From the IMG/VR virus record IMGVR_UViG_3300028025_001283, positions 1-26,230 of that record: a DNA stretch of 26,230 nucleotides, one strand, 5' to 3'. Below, in pieces: positions 11,234 through 20,028 of the stretch; the stretch's first letter is position 1; every line of letters begins with the position of its first letter. Source of the DNA: a virus. The translations under genes and the position numbers were made by a program. The notes beneath the pieces were generated by a model, which was not told the origin of the DNA, made no database searches, and saw nothing but the letters and a program-made list of their open reading frames with translations.

Positions 11234-12142
11234 TTAAGCCGTATATGATCCAGAAGAAGTAAATGTGTGGTAAGTATATACACCATCAGAAGTTACAGTA
11301 CCGCCAGTTCCTCTTTGTGATCCTGCGTATCTAACAATAACAATACCAGAACCACCTGCTCCACCCGACCCTGATAATTGAGAAGATCCGCCACCACCAC
11401 CTGTATTAGCAGTTCCAGCCGTTCCTCCATTAACTCCGCCTGCACCGCCACCACCTGATCCACCAGCACCAGTTCCTGCGCCACCACCACCTGCGTAAAA
11501 TGTGCCAAGACCCTGCCAGTTTAATCCTGCTCCGCCAGACGCTGTTGCTGACCCAGTATTGTTATTACCTACAGCACCTGCTCCACCACCGCCTCCACCA
11601 GAATCACTTGCTGCTGTACGTGAACCATACCCACCACGATTGCCTTGTCCAGAAGTTCCAGCTCCAGCGTTTGTATTAAGCGCTCCAATACTTCCTGAAT
11701 TATTACCAGTAGAGCCACCACCTGATCCACCAGCAGCACCAGCTCCTGTAGTGCTATTACCATTGCCTCCTGCGCCACCACCTATCGCAGTAGCAGAAAA
11801 TCCTGTTGTATTTGATCCGTTTGCTATAGCACCACCACCTGCACCAATAACAATTGAATAAGCCGTTCCAGAATTAAGTGTTGGAGTACCTATTAAATAA
11901 CCACCAGCTCCACCACCACCGCCAAATGATGAGCCGCCACCACCACCACCTGCCACCATTAAGTAATCTACAGAATATGTTTTTGGTTGATAAAACTGCC
12001 ACCAATTAGCACCGTCATACCACTCTGTATAACCTAAAGTAGAGTTGTAGCCCATCGTGCCAGCAGATATACCAGTAGGTCTGCCCGCAGTAGTCCAAGA
12101 TGCGTTAGTTATGCCCTTACTTCCATCTATAATCGCTGGCAT
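11234..12142 (-). CDS. Glycine-rich tail tip / receptor-binding protein
   Basis: A 302-residue protein. Residues 1-55 (MPAIIDGSKGITNASWTTAG and LGYTEWYDGANWWQFYQP) form a conserved attachment module. From about residue 60 to 270 the protein is dominated by runs of Gly with Ala, Ser and Asn, entered by YLMVAGGGGGG. It closes with SGIVIVRYAG and a short beta end (YTYHTFTSSGSYTA). Glycine-rich domains of this kind, with SGIVIVRY at the end, are found at phage tail tips, where they are thought to fold as polyglycine-II bundles with receptor-binding loops. The repetitive codons make the antisense strand produce long proline-rich frames that are not genes. Confidence 0.85.
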   Translation of the reverse strand: MPAIIDGSKGITNASWTTAGRPTGISAGTMGYNSTLGYTEWYDGANWWQFYQPKTYSVDYLMVAGGGGGGSSFGGGGGAGGYLIGTPTLNSGTAYSIVIGAGGGAIANGSNTTGFSATAIGGGAGGNGNSTTGAGAAGGSGGGSTGNNSGSIGALNTNAGAGTSGQGNRGGYGSRTAASDSGGGGGGAGAVGNNNTGSATASGGAGLNWQGLGTFYAGGGGAGTGAGGSGGGGAGGVNGGTAGTANTGGGGGSSQLSGSGGAGGSGIVIVRYAGSQRGTGGTVTSDGVYTYHTFTSSGSYTA

Positions 12143-12297
12143 TATTCACTATCCGCAGGAGTTGGTTCGTTGCCAGCCTCAATCCAAGCCTTAAACTCTG
12201 GATAATCTTCTGTGCAAGTTAAACGACATAAACCATCGTCATCTATACGAGCGTAGATTGTTTTGCCATCAATAACTGAATGAATTTTAAATATCAT
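12142..12297 (-). CDS. 51-residue tail-fibre-associated protein
   Basis: ATG 12295-12297 is in an ATGA overlap with the tail-fibre gene, and the stop is a TAATG overlap with the glycine-rich gene. The protein reads MIFKIHSVIDGKTIYARIDD, then LTCTEDYPEFKAWIEAGNEP and TPADSE. The YPEFKAWIEAGNEPTPAD ending is a common feature of small proteins beside phage tail fibres, often described as fibre chaperones or assembly proteins. A chaperone role for the neighbouring fibre is plausible but not shown. Confidence 0.75.
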   Translation of the reverse strand: MIFKIHSVIDGKTIYARIDDDGLCRLTCTEDYPEFKAWIEAGNEPTPADSE

Positions 12298-13409
12298 AAT
12301 TCGGCACTCCATCCAAGATAACCACTTGTGCTAGTCGGATAAAAAGATATTGCTTGTCCTGCTGTAAGGCCAGAAGCAACAGTAAACTGAACTTGAGAAC
12401 CCGCAGTATCTCCGTTATAAAAAGTAGGAACTGAAGAACAAGTTGATGATGTTGCTAAATAAGCTATTCCATAATTTCCGGCTGTTCCGGATTGCTCTAA
12501 TGCAGACGGGGCAGATCTCATTGTTACAGGGAAATTAATTAATCCGTAAGCAATAGTAGTTGTTGAAGCAAAAGCCATACAAATACGTGAAGATGTTACT
12601 GGAGTTGTTCTGTAATAATATCTCTGACACAAAGCCAACTCAGTGCCATAAGGTCTGTAATCAAAGCTAGTAACTGTACTACCCTTCTCTAGTTGTACGC
12701 CAGTAATGTAGAACGTAGCTCCGTTAGTGCCTACTATTGATGTTGAACCAGTAGGCTGTGTGTAATTACCAGCTGAAGTCCAAACACCTGCTGTGCCACC
12801 AACAGATGTGCCAGCCGATCCTAAACCAAAACGAACATATACCCCTGCCGTATTATCTGTATTTGCTCCACCAGTTGCGGTTGGTGCAGTAATTGCAACT
12901 GTAATATATGTCCAAGTATTTGCAGATGAAATTGTGTATGTAAAAGGCATTACCCAAACAGCGGTTTTAGTTGTTGCAATAGAGCCGCCAAAAGTTCCAG
13001 TAAGACTAGATCTAACCCAAAAAGATAATGTTGCTGGTGAAGCAGAAGCAGTACCCCATTCAAAATCAGCTACATTAAATCCTTCAATAATTTGTTGTAG
13101 CAAAAATGTGTCATTTCCTGTAACTGTATAAGCAGATAAAGAAGTAATACCCAAATATTTTGAAAACCCTGATGGAGGAGTAACAGAGCCAGCGTTTTGT
13201 TGAAAACTATATTTAGATGATTGCGTCAATCCGGCAACCCATCTATCTACAAGATATTGTTGATTTGTAGGAGTAACACTCGCACCAGCATTACGCTGAT
13301 CTATTCTCATGTCACCGTTAATAATCCTGTTTTTCATGCCGTATAAACCCGCAGCACTTACACCGTCACTAGTAGTTATCAAATCGGCATTAATAGTTCC
13401 ATACGTCAT
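12294..13409 (-). CDS. Tail fibre protein with carbohydrate-binding-like domain
   Basis: A 371-residue protein. The short N-terminal peptide (MTYGTINADLITTSDG) and the motif KNRIINGDMRIDQRNAG are hallmarks of a large group of podovirus and cyanophage tail fibres. Residues ~60-230 are beta-rich (LSFWVRSSLTGTFGGSIATT, GVYVRFGLGSAGTSVGG), like a carbohydrate-binding jelly roll. ITGVQLEKGSTVTSFDYRPY closes that domain, followed by LALCQRYYYR and a C-terminal beta domain. It probably attaches the virion to surface sugars of the host. It lies directly downstream of a homing endonuclease gene and a 27-residue peptide gene whose product resembles its own N-terminus. Confidence 0.88.
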   Translation of the reverse strand: MTYGTINADLITTSDGVSAAGLYGMKNRIINGDMRIDQRNAGASVTPTNQQYLVDRWVAGLTQSSKYSFQQNAGSVTPPSGFSKYLGITSLSAYTVTGNDTFLLQQIIEGFNVADFEWGTASASPATLSFWVRSSLTGTFGGSIATTKTAVWVMPFTYTISSANTWTYITVAITAPTATGGANTDNTAGVYVRFGLGSAGTSVGGTAGVWTSAGNYTQPTGSTSIVGTNGATFYITGVQLEKGSTVTSFDYRPYGTELALCQRYYYRTTPVTSSRICMAFASTTTIAYGLINFPVTMRSAPSALEQSGTAGNYGIAYLATSSTCSSVPTFYNGDTAGSQVQFTVASGLTAGQAISFYPTSTSGYLGWSAEL

Positions 13410-13411
13410 AA

Positions 13412-14053
13412 TTATTCCTTATATTTCCAAGTATAACCGCCACCAGTTTTTGCTTTACCAGAACAGCATTTATGAACGGATGATCTAGTTCTACCAATAA
13501 ATCTAGAAGCATCAGCTACAGAATCAAAATGATATTCTTCCCCGTTTTTCATTCCAATAACTGGATGTGGTTTTTTACCACCGCCTTCTGGTCTTTTGCG
13601 ACCATATAATGGACTGTCTTTTCCTTTTGGCTTAGAAACTCCTCTCATTGGGCTAGGTTTGCCCCACATAGGGTTCTTTTCGCCTCTAAGCATTTCGCTA
13701 ATTTCAGGTCTTTTCTTACCTTTTAATCTGCTTTCTCTACCGTACATTGGGTTAGTTTCACCAGTAGGCGCACCATCAAAACCATTTTCGTATATAAGGT
13801 TAGCCCATTCTATAGACTTAACAATATCATTTGTTTTAGAAAATTCTAATGCTGCATTATTACATCTATCAGCTTCATAATAAACACCAAGTACACCTAC
13901 GCTAATATCATTCCCATGCTTTGCTCTATGTCTTTTCCAATACTTACCACTACCTTTGTATGAGTTAAGTAAATGTAATTTCGTTGTTTTACAGAAATAC
14001 TGTAATCCAGTTACATTGTGCTTCATAACAAGTAGTGCTGTTGGTGCAAACAT
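13412..14053 (-). CDS. Homing endonuclease-like protein with NUMOD3 repeats
   Basis: A 213-residue protein. The N-terminal part (TGLQYFCKTTKLHLL, YKGSGKYWKRHRAKHGND) resembles the degenerate GIY-YIG-type domain of phage free-standing endonucleases. Residues ~98-160 hold three NUMOD3-type DNA-binding units (NPMYGRE, NPMWGKPSP, SPLYGRKRPE) joined by basic linkers. The C-terminus (FDSVADASRFIGRTRSSVHK, then GGGYTWKYKE) is a NUMOD1-like helix-turn-helix. It is AT-rich compared with its neighbours. Placed between a 27-residue tail-fibre N-terminus and a full tail fibre, it is most likely a selfish element; cleavage activity is not proven. Confidence 0.88.
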   Translation of the reverse strand: MFAPTALLVMKHNVTGLQYFCKTTKLHLLNSYKGSGKYWKRHRAKHGNDISVGVLGVYYEADRCNNAALEFSKTNDIVKSIEWANLIYENGFDGAPTGETNPMYGRESRLKGKKRPEISEMLRGEKNPMWGKPSPMRGVSKPKGKDSPLYGRKRPEGGGKKPHPVIGMKNGEEYHFDSVADASRFIGRTRSSVHKCCSGKAKTGGGYTWKYKE

Positions 14054-14136
14054 TATCTACCCACTGAAGAACTAGGAGCAAGTACGCCACCGCTAGAGTC
14101 TGTTATTGAGTCTGTTAAGATTTGGCCATACGGCAT
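14053..14136 (-). CDS. 27-residue peptide, tail-fibre N-terminus remnant
   Basis: ATG 14134-14136 has AGGAG eight bases upstream, and the stop TAA at 14053-14055 overlaps the endonuclease start as TAATG. The peptide starts MPYGQILTDSITDSSGG. Nine of its first 16 residues are identical to those of the fibre encoded at 12294-13409, and the pattern matches N-terminal anchors of larger fibres. It may be the cut-off beginning of a fibre gene interrupted by the endonuclease, or a retained anchor peptide. A functional role is uncertain. Confidence 0.55.
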   Translation of the reverse strand: MPYGQILTDSITDSSGGVLAPSSSVGR

Positions 14137-14138
14137 GA

Positions 14139-14363
14139 TTATGCTCCTAAAGCTGTTTTGATTTCTTCTGGCGTAGATGCAGAATTAATCTGTGTTTGCA
14201 TAGCTGCGTATTTATCTCTTACTACTTGTCTAGCAGATTCAGCAGCAGACGCTTGACTAGGAATAGTAGCTTGAATATCTAGTGGAGCAAATTCTTCTGC
14301 TCGCTTTGATCTGCGAATATCGTGAGCAATATCCTTAGCTTTGTCTATGTTAATGGTAATCAT
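14139..14363 (-). CDS. Tail-associated helical protein
   Basis: A 74-residue protein that starts at ATG 14361-14363 in an ATGA overlap; an upstream TTG is unlikely. MITINIDKAKDIAHDIRRSK, EEFAPLDIQATIPSQA and VVRDKYAAMQTQINSA form the pattern of a small protein that recurs in phage tail modules next to the 61-residue gene upstream. It looks helical and resembles fibre assembly (chaperone-like) proteins. The function is inferred from position. Confidence 0.8.
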   Translation of the reverse strand: MITINIDKAKDIAHDIRRSKRAEEFAPLDIQATIPSQASAAESARQVVRDKYAAMQTQINSASTPEEIKTALGA

Positions 14364-14545
14364 GCGTACTCCCAAGCATCTCTAAAAGTGCGGTCTGACG
14401 GAATGTCTGCTACATCTACAATCTTGTATGACTTACCTGATGGTACGTCTTTAGCAGCTATTTGCTCTATGGTTAAGCCACATTCAGCAGCAGGAACTAT
14501 GATTGCTACGCCACCGTCATCTGTTGGGTAAATTATTCGTTTCAT
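14360..14545 (-). CDS. Small conserved tail-module protein
   Basis: A 61-residue protein: MKRIIYPTDDGGVAIIVPAA, ECGLTIEQIAAKDVPSGKSY and PSDRTFRDAWEYA. This compact sequence is strongly conserved among phages of Gram-negative bacteria and typically pairs with the gene that follows here. No biochemical role is known to me. It probably takes part in tail-fibre assembly or structure. The end is an ATGA overlap. Confidence 0.85.
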   Translation of the reverse strand: MKRIIYPTDDGGVAIIVPAAECGLTIEQIAAKDVPSGKSYKIVDVADIPSDRTFRDAWEYA

Positions 14546-14554
14546 TTTGTCCTC

Positions 14555-15076
14555 TTAGCGAAAAACAGCAACGTCAACACCTTCAAAATCAATTAATGCG
14601 CCAGCAATATTTCTTGTATTTATTCTTACAGAAGTTGTTGATTGAGAATAAGAACCTACAAATCCAGCATCCGAACTTGCTCTAGTACGTTCTTGTCCCA
14701 AAACTGTCGCATAGTTAGCATCAGTTATAGCTGATGTAAAATTTACCGTATACTCGCCAGTCCCATTATCTGTAATGCTTGTTACATTGCCGCTTCCACG
14801 AATAGCGACTGTCCCTGTACCGTTAAAGTTTACCCAAGCACGACATCCGTATGCAACCGCAGCAGAACCGTAGCCTGAGTTAAACGACATATTTCCGCTA
14901 AATGATCCTGTAGTGCCTGATACACCAGCAGCAAATACAGTAGCTTGTGACGCATCAACGCTAATAGCAGTAGCGCCTGAACCTGATCCAGTAACAATAT
15001 TTAACGTACCGCTAGTGTCTGTAGTAATTGCAGTACCACCGTTGGTAGAATTTCCAGCCGTAATAATATTAGCCAT
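14555..15076 (-). CDS. Tail fibre / virion surface protein
   Basis: A 173-residue, Gly-, Ser- and Thr-rich, beta-type protein. The N-terminal MANIITAGNSTNGGTAITTD and the repeated T-x-T-x-x-G units are typical of fibre shafts. The C-terminal domain (RAWVNFNGTGTVAIRGSGNV, then TDNGTGEYTVNFTSAITDAN) is a frequent phage tail-tip module. It probably forms a trimeric fibre tip or collar with the 191-residue protein encoded next to it. Confidence 0.82.
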   Translation of the reverse strand: MANIITAGNSTNGGTAITTDTSGTLNIVTGSGSGATAISVDASQATVFAAGVSGTTGSFSGNMSFNSGYGSAAVAYGCRAWVNFNGTGTVAIRGSGNVTSITDNGTGEYTVNFTSAITDANYATVLGQERTRASSDAGFVGSYSQSTTSVRINTRNIAGALIDFEGVDVAVFR

Positions 15077-15090
15077 TATGTATTCCTTAT

Positions 15091-15666
15091 TTACACAACA
15101 ACCCAGCGACTACCGCTAGGTACTGTTACCGTTACGCCAGAAGCCACCGTTATCGGGCCAGCACTCATTCCGTTCTTATTCGTAGTAATCGTGTAGTCAG
15201 CTGATACCGTATTAGCGTTCTCAAAAATAGCTCCACCACCACCGTTAGCACCGCCTACTGGAGTCCAGTTTGCTCCGTCATACGTCTCAAGTATTGCTAA
15301 AGTTGAATTATATCGTAACTGACCTGTGGCTGACGATGGTCTTTGTGCAGTCGTTCCTACAGGCACTCTAACAGCTCCAGTGCTGTTTATTGCAAAGGTA
15401 GTAGGTACGTCTATAGTAGCTGCATTAATCGTCACAGATGACGTTGTAGTGCTTCCTATGACCGTTGCACCTGATGCTGTGAAAGTACCAGCTACCGTAA
15501 ATGGATCGCCTGAAGTACCTACCTGCTGATCTTTTAACTGCGCCATTAACTCACGAATTGCGTTATTGACAAGGCTAGGAGCCATGCCTTCAGCTAAGTT
15601 AATACCGTCAATATCAGTATTACTTGACGCTGTTGAGCTAAATTCGCTGATCTTTGTTTTTGCCAT
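15091..15666 (-). CDS. Tail fibre protein, virion-anchoring type
   Basis: A 191-residue protein. The N-terminal ~50 residues (ISEFSSTASSNTDIDGINLA, then LVNNAIRELMAQLKDQQVG) are the conserved virion-anchoring module of many podovirus fibres. A Ser-, Thr- and Gly-rich shaft, then TGQLRYNSTLAILETYDGAN and a short C-terminal tip complete it. The last 23 residues (AGPITVASGVTVTVPSGSRW then VVV) closely match the end of the protein at 23315-23815. It probably trimerises and works with neighbouring fibre proteins. Confidence 0.85.
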   Translation of the reverse strand: MAKTKISEFSSTASSNTDIDGINLAEGMAPSLVNNAIRELMAQLKDQQVGTSGDPFTVAGTFTASGATVIGSTTTSSVTINAATIDVPTTFAINSTGAVRVPVGTTAQRPSSATGQLRYNSTLAILETYDGANWTPVGGANGGGGAIFENANTVSADYTITTNKNGMSAGPITVASGVTVTVPSGSRWVVV

Positions 15667-15668
15667 GT

Positions 15669-17216
15669 TTAATCCTGCTTGTTTGTTACGTTACCGGATT
15701 GATACAGTATGTTATACAGTCTTGGATCAAGTAAGCTAGGTGGGATCATATCTATGCCACGACCTACTACACCAGCACCGTAAGTAGCCTCACCAACTAA
15801 TCTAGGTGAAGATGCCGCCAATGACGCTGCTGCGGCAGGTATCCCACCCAAAGAAAATGCACCTAAACTTGTAGGAATTGCAGCAGCTCTTTGTAACCCT
15901 CTAGGAGTCAACTCACTTAGTGCCTGACCTGACAATGAAGGCATAATATCTCTGCCACCACCTTGAACTAATTGTTCCGCTAATTGCTTTCTCTGACCGT
16001 AGTTAGTATTTGCGTTATTACGCATTAAAGACTGCAGCTTTCTAATACCTGTATCTGCTGAAGCCTTATTCCCTAACGATAAAGCACGCTCAATCTCACG
16101 AATTTGCTCAGTCGAGTCAGAATAATTCTTCATGACTCTTGAGTAAGTAGGAGCTTGTTTTGTAATCTCAGACTTAATTGAGTTATATACGTTATCAACA
16201 GCGGCACGAGCGTTTTTCTGCTCAAATGGTATTCCCTCTAGCACATCACCAACACGCTTCTTTAGCGCATCCATACCTTCAGGAGTATGATACTCAGCAG
16301 GATTCTCACGCTTCCAATCGTCCACAATACGTCTAACCTCAGCTACATCGTCAGCAGCTTTCTGGTTGATTACCTTACCTTTATATACAGTACGGTTCTG
16401 AGCATTAAGTAAAGCCTTATCAATTCCTGCAAAGTCTAATACAGTCTTATCATTTTTAATATTAACCATACCAGAACGATATTCAGCTTGTTTAGCTGCG
16501 TTCATGTCCGATAGATTTTGTTTCGCCATATCTAATACGTCTGATACAGGAACCTCACCACGCATATTCTGCTTAAACTCTTGAGCTGATTGACCGCCAA
16601 CACGACCTGCTTTATATGCCTCTGCAATAGCTTCAGGGCCAGCGCCAGTGGACACTCCTAACCCCTGCTTTACTAGTTTAGATCCACCTGATACAGCAAC
16701 GCCAGTGCCTTTTACAGCTAACGATAAAGGATCAACAGTAGCAGCTAATTTCCCTGCCTTTGGCACAACGCCACCAACGCCAGTAAGAGCAGTAGATACG
16801 TCAGCCATGAAACCAGCAGGATCAGTAGCAATAGTACGTTTAGCATTCTCTACTCCACCGTAACGATCAACATACATTTGACCTACTTTATTTGCAGCCT
16901 CACGAGATGCTTTATCCTCGCCTATAGCCTGAACTAATCTTTCAGGAAGAATATTCTGCAATCCACCAGCAGCAACGTCTAACACTGCTTTACCTGTTTG
17001 CAGTGGGTTAGTAACTGCTTGATAAACTCCACCTGCTAAATTAGCAAAAGACGATGGTAAGTTTGAAATTGCTTGCGTAGCTACATCACCAGCACTTAAT
17101 TTAGGTGGTGTTTGTTTTAATATGTTAGTTTGAATAGCCTGAGATATTTGAGCATCGCTCATTGAGTCAGGAAACTCAACCATGCCATGACCAGGAATAT
17201 CAATAATTTTAGGCAT
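15669..17216 (-). CDS. Internal virion / ejection protein (large helical)
   Basis: A 515-residue protein. The N-terminal motif MPKIIDIPGHGMVEFPDSMS, then DAQISQAIQTNIL, is common at the start of podovirus internal proteins. The rest is predicted helical, with Ala- and Gly-rich hydrophobic stretches (LAGGVYQAVTNPLQTGKAVL; LSLGGIPAAAASLAASSPRL-like near residue 450) and charged helices. The place between fibre genes and other Ala- or Gln-rich proteins fits the set of ejection proteins that cross the cell envelope with the DNA. No lytic transglycosylase motif is evident. Confidence 0.75.
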   Translation of the reverse strand: MPKIIDIPGHGMVEFPDSMSDAQISQAIQTNILKQTPPKLSAGDVATQAISNLPSSFANLAGGVYQAVTNPLQTGKAVLDVAAGGLQNILPERLVQAIGEDKASREAANKVGQMYVDRYGGVENAKRTIATDPAGFMADVSTALTGVGGVVPKAGKLAATVDPLSLAVKGTGVAVSGGSKLVKQGLGVSTGAGPEAIAEAYKAGRVGGQSAQEFKQNMRGEVPVSDVLDMAKQNLSDMNAAKQAEYRSGMVNIKNDKTVLDFAGIDKALLNAQNRTVYKGKVINQKAADDVAEVRRIVDDWKRENPAEYHTPEGMDALKKRVGDVLEGIPFEQKNARAAVDNVYNSIKSEITKQAPTYSRVMKNYSDSTEQIREIERALSLGNKASADTGIRKLQSLMRNNANTNYGQRKQLAEQLVQGGGRDIMPSLSGQALSELTPRGLQRAAAIPTSLGAFSLGGIPAAAASLAASSPRLVGEATYGAGVVGRGIDMIPPSLLDPRLYNILYQSGNVTNKQD

Positions 17217-18637
17217 TATTCAAGCCCTCCAGTTTGCTGATTATATTTTCTTACGCCACCAGCAGGTGCAGCAGCAGGAGCTTGCTGTTCAATACCTTTA
17301 GGAACATCTATCTTGTAGTATTTAGAATACTTTTTACCAGTAGGATCACTAGACATTACTTCGTAATTCTGCTGGTGAGACTGAATTTTTGCTCTAGCAA
17401 CTTTATCTAAACCATCCAATAAAGCACTTATCTCTACAGCAGTGAAATCACGCAAGTTACCACCAGATGCACGAGCAATTAAGCCTCGTTCAAAATCAGT
17501 AATCGTTCCTTGACCCTTCATTGAATTAGCAGCTTCTAACTCAAGAGATGCTAGCTGCTGCATAGCCTGAGCTGTACGAGCTAGTTTTTCTTGAGTATTC
17601 TTGCCAGATACGCCTAAAGCAGTAGCAAACTGGTCAACAGCACGAGGAGCGCCAGCTTGGAATCCATCATAAACACCAGCAGATAGAATTGGACGTAATT
17701 TTTGTACTGCGTTAACTGTATTAACTGATGATTTAGCTTGGTTATAAGATGCTCTAGTATCTTCAACGACACCTTTAGCAAACTCTTTTTCCATCTCTCT
17801 GCTGCCCATATCAAATCTAGCAGCACCAGCAGTAGCTCTTTCTTTCTTTAGTCTTTGCAGCTCGTCATTTAATTGTTTGCTTTGTTCTGCATTTAAAGGC
17901 TTAAATGGATCACGATTAGGGAATAAATAATTAGCAACCCTAATATCTTCGTTAGTAAGATCAGTTAGTTTTCTTTCTTTTTCTTCTTGCTTATCTAAAT
18001 TTTCAAGACGCTTTAAAATAAGTTCTCTTTCTTTTCTAACGCCTTCTCCAGTTTTGCCTTCAAGACGATCTAAAGTCTGATTTAACATACCTCTTTTATC
18101 TAAAGGAGCAACAGCCTCAACGCTAGGCAATACTTTTTCAGCACCATCTAATCTAGGAGCAGATACTTGCTGTTGAGCATATGCTTGAGATACAGCCATG
18201 TTCTCGTTAATCCACTCAAGACCCTTCTTAGGATCAGCACGTAGTAACGCTACTAACGATGGATTATTAGCCACTTCAGGAGTTTGCATAACCTTCTGAA
18301 CATCTTGTTGTAATGCTAAAGCCTGATCTCTTTGTAGTTTTGCTTGATCTCTCTGTATTTGCGCTTGCTGTATTTGTTGCTGAGTCTGGAAGTTTTGCAA
18401 ACCCTGCTGATATGCCCCACCAGCACCTTGAAATCCACCAACTGCTGCACCTAATATGTTTTGCAATGCTGAACGTGGCGCACCACCTCTACTCATACCT
18501 TGAGCTAATGCTAAACCAGCACCTAGCAATCCCTGTATCTGCGCTCTTTTTTGTAACGCAGCAGTTTCTTCAGCACCCAATAATCCTTCGTAGAATTTAG
18601 GGGCAGTTCCAAACGGTGTTAAATCTTCTAATGCCAT
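17216..18637 (-). CDS. Internal virion / ejection protein (Gln-rich coiled coil)
   Basis: A 473-residue protein. The N-terminus (MALEDLTPFGTAPKFYEGLL and QGLLGAGLALAQGMSRGG) is mildly hydrophobic. It is followed by a long Gln-rich coiled coil at residues ~75-130 (QTQQQIQQAQIQRDQAKLQR). Further helices occupy 200-430, including LASLELEAANSMKGQGTITD and RGLIARASGGNL. Pro/Ala-rich residues end the chain. This is the profile of podovirus internal proteins packed in the capsid and ejected with DNA. Its stop joins the next gene as TAATG. Confidence 0.78.
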   Translation of the reverse strand: MALEDLTPFGTAPKFYEGLLGAEETAALQKRAQIQGLLGAGLALAQGMSRGGAPRSALQNILGAAVGGFQGAGGAYQQGLQNFQTQQQIQQAQIQRDQAKLQRDQALALQQDVQKVMQTPEVANNPSLVALLRADPKKGLEWINENMAVSQAYAQQQVSAPRLDGAEKVLPSVEAVAPLDKRGMLNQTLDRLEGKTGEGVRKERELILKRLENLDKQEEKERKLTDLTNEDIRVANYLFPNRDPFKPLNAEQSKQLNDELQRLKKERATAGAARFDMGSREMEKEFAKGVVEDTRASYNQAKSSVNTVNAVQKLRPILSAGVYDGFQAGAPRAVDQFATALGVSGKNTQEKLARTAQAMQQLASLELEAANSMKGQGTITDFERGLIARASGGNLRDFTAVEISALLDGLDKVARAKIQSHQQNYEVMSSDPTGKKYSKYYKIDVPKGIEQQAPAAAPAGGVRKYNQQTGGLE

Positions 18638-18640
18638 ATA

Positions 18641-19294
18641 TCACCCTAATAGTGAAATCGGTTGATTGCTAATCGCTGATGGTCTGTATGGATCCAAGTA
18701 TGCTAATGTCTCGCTAGGTTTAAGCTGACGACCTGTTTGTATTGGCATAGCAGGAGCAGCAGACATTTGTTGTTGATCTGGCGTTAATAAACCTTGAGTT
18801 GCGTTTAATGCTGATGCTGTCATCATGGGATTTTCGAAAGCATTTTTGCCTGACATTGAAATGCTATCCATGAATGATGTTGATGGTGCGCTAGTCACTG
18901 CCGATGGTGCTACTAATGAATAATTGCCCATAGTAGGAGCAGCAGCCAATGAATAACTAGCACCAGGAACCGCAGACGTAAGTGAAGCAGAAGCAGGAAC
19001 AGCAGACAAACCTGCTGTAGTACCACCTAAACCATATAATCCCGCATTAGCAGTATTAGCCCCAGCATTAAGAGCTGCTCCTGTGCCAGAAGTTAATCCA
19101 GTGACTCCACCAGCTCCCATTGCTAAACCGCCACCACTAGCGGCAGCTGGCGCACCTACGCCTAAAGCAGTACCCCCTGTGAAACCTGCTGTAGCACCTA
19201 ATAATGCACCCTGCAATGGATTGTTAGGCTTTAATGCAGCTCCACCTGCCGCACCAATCATGGCTAAAGTAATAGGATTAATTGGGCCAGCCAT
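18641..19294 (-). CDS. Gly/Ala/Ser-rich virion protein
   Basis: A 217-residue protein that starts MAGPINPITLAMIGAAGGAA and is dominated by Gly, Ala, Ser and Thr (for example GATAGFTGGTALGVGAPAAA). The C-terminus is polar and conserved-looking: LKPSETLAYLDPYRPSAISN, then QPISLLG. Small hydrophobic Gly/Ala-rich proteins in this position of podovirus genomes are virion components, probably ejected into the envelope. No enzymatic motif. The start overlaps the stop of the upstream gene. Confidence 0.72.
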   Translation of the reverse strand: MAGPINPITLAMIGAAGGAALKPNNPLQGALLGATAGFTGGTALGVGAPAAASGGGLAMGAGGVTGLTSGTGAALNAGANTANAGLYGLGGTTAGLSAVPASASLTSAVPGASYSLAAAPTMGNYSLVAPSAVTSAPSTSFMDSISMSGKNAFENPMMTASALNATQGLLTPDQQQMSAAPAMPIQTGRQLKPSETLAYLDPYRPSAISNQPISLLG

Positions 19295-20028
19295 TATTTA
19301 CCCCCACTTTGCTGTGTTGTTGTTGAGCTAGTGCCACCAGAAGGTACGCTAGTGAATAGATTAGTATATTGAGCCAACTTACGTTCTGGAGTTGTTTGCT
19401 CAAAGTTGTAACGATTGATAGCGTCTTGCAATGCTTTTTGATCGTAAGACTCTCCAGCTTGACCTGCTGTCAGCAATCTCTGAATATCTTGATAATCAGC
19501 CTGAGCCATTGCAGGAGCATTAGCAATAGCAGTCATTTGACGGTTACGTTCAGCTTCAGCAGAGTTATAAGCTAGTTGACCTGCGTTTTCCGCTAGATTA
19601 CGACTGAATATATCTTGAGCCTGATTTACATTTTGACCCATTGCGCTAGAGCCGTAACGACCCATTGATGACGCTTTAGACTGAATACCTTGTACGCCAC
19701 GAGTATATGCTTCCTCAGCTTGACGATTAGTACCAGCTAAAGCACCCTCTAGGAATGGATTAACGCCACGACCTTGAATTATTCCTAATGTTTCAGCTTG
19801 CGCAGCAGCAGTTAAAGGAGATCCAGCTCTAGCACGTTCAGCCGCTAATCTGATAGCTTCTGATGTTGCTTCAGATGGGCCTACATAAGTTTTACCAGGA
19901 TAGAATTGCGCACCAGGAGCTTGAAATTGACGTTTAGCTTCCTCAAGACCAAACTCAACATACGGTTTGATGCTTGGATCTATACCTGTTGATGTCGTGG
20001 AACTACCTCCACCGCCTCCACCGCCCAT
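19294..20028 (-). CDS. Internal virion / ejection protein (helical)
   Basis: A 244-residue protein. A polyglycine start (MGGGGGGGSS) is followed by DPSIKPYVEFGLEEAKRQFQ and PGAQFYPGKTYVGPSEATSE. The rest is helical, rich in Ala, Gln and Glu (QAEETYTRGV-like, AQDIFSRNLAENAGQLAYNS, then AEAERNRQM). The YVEFGLEEAK...FYPGxTYVxPS segment is a recognisable feature of podovirus structural genes lying before the ejection proteins. It may be a small core protein. Confidence 0.75.
   Translation of the reverse strand: MGGGGGGGSSTTSTGIDPSIKPYVEFGLEEAKRQFQAPGAQFYPGKTYVGPSEATSEAIRLAAERARAGSPLTAAAQAETLGIIQGRGVNPFLEGALAGTNRQAEEAYTRGVQGIQSKASSMGRYGSSAMGQNVNQAQDIFSRNLAENAGQLAYNSAEAERNRQMTAIANAPAMAQADYQDIQRLLTAGQAGESYDQKALQDAINRYNFEQTTPERKLAQYTNLFTSVPSGGTSSTTTQQSGGK

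Noticed and set aside
11293-11781. Two Val/Leu/Gln-rich minus-strand frames inside the glycine-rich gene.
   Set aside because: They are shifted readings of GGT-rich repeats in the real frame and lack independent start signals.
11502-11861. A 119-codon proline-rich + strand frame.
   Set aside because: It is the exact antisense of the glycine-rich tail protein; CCN codons are the complement of GGN, and no ribosome site or neighbour supports it.
12793-13131. A 112-codon + strand frame opposite the tail fibre gene.
   Set aside because: The opposite strand codes a well-recognised fibre with motif matches along its length; the + frame has no ribosome site.
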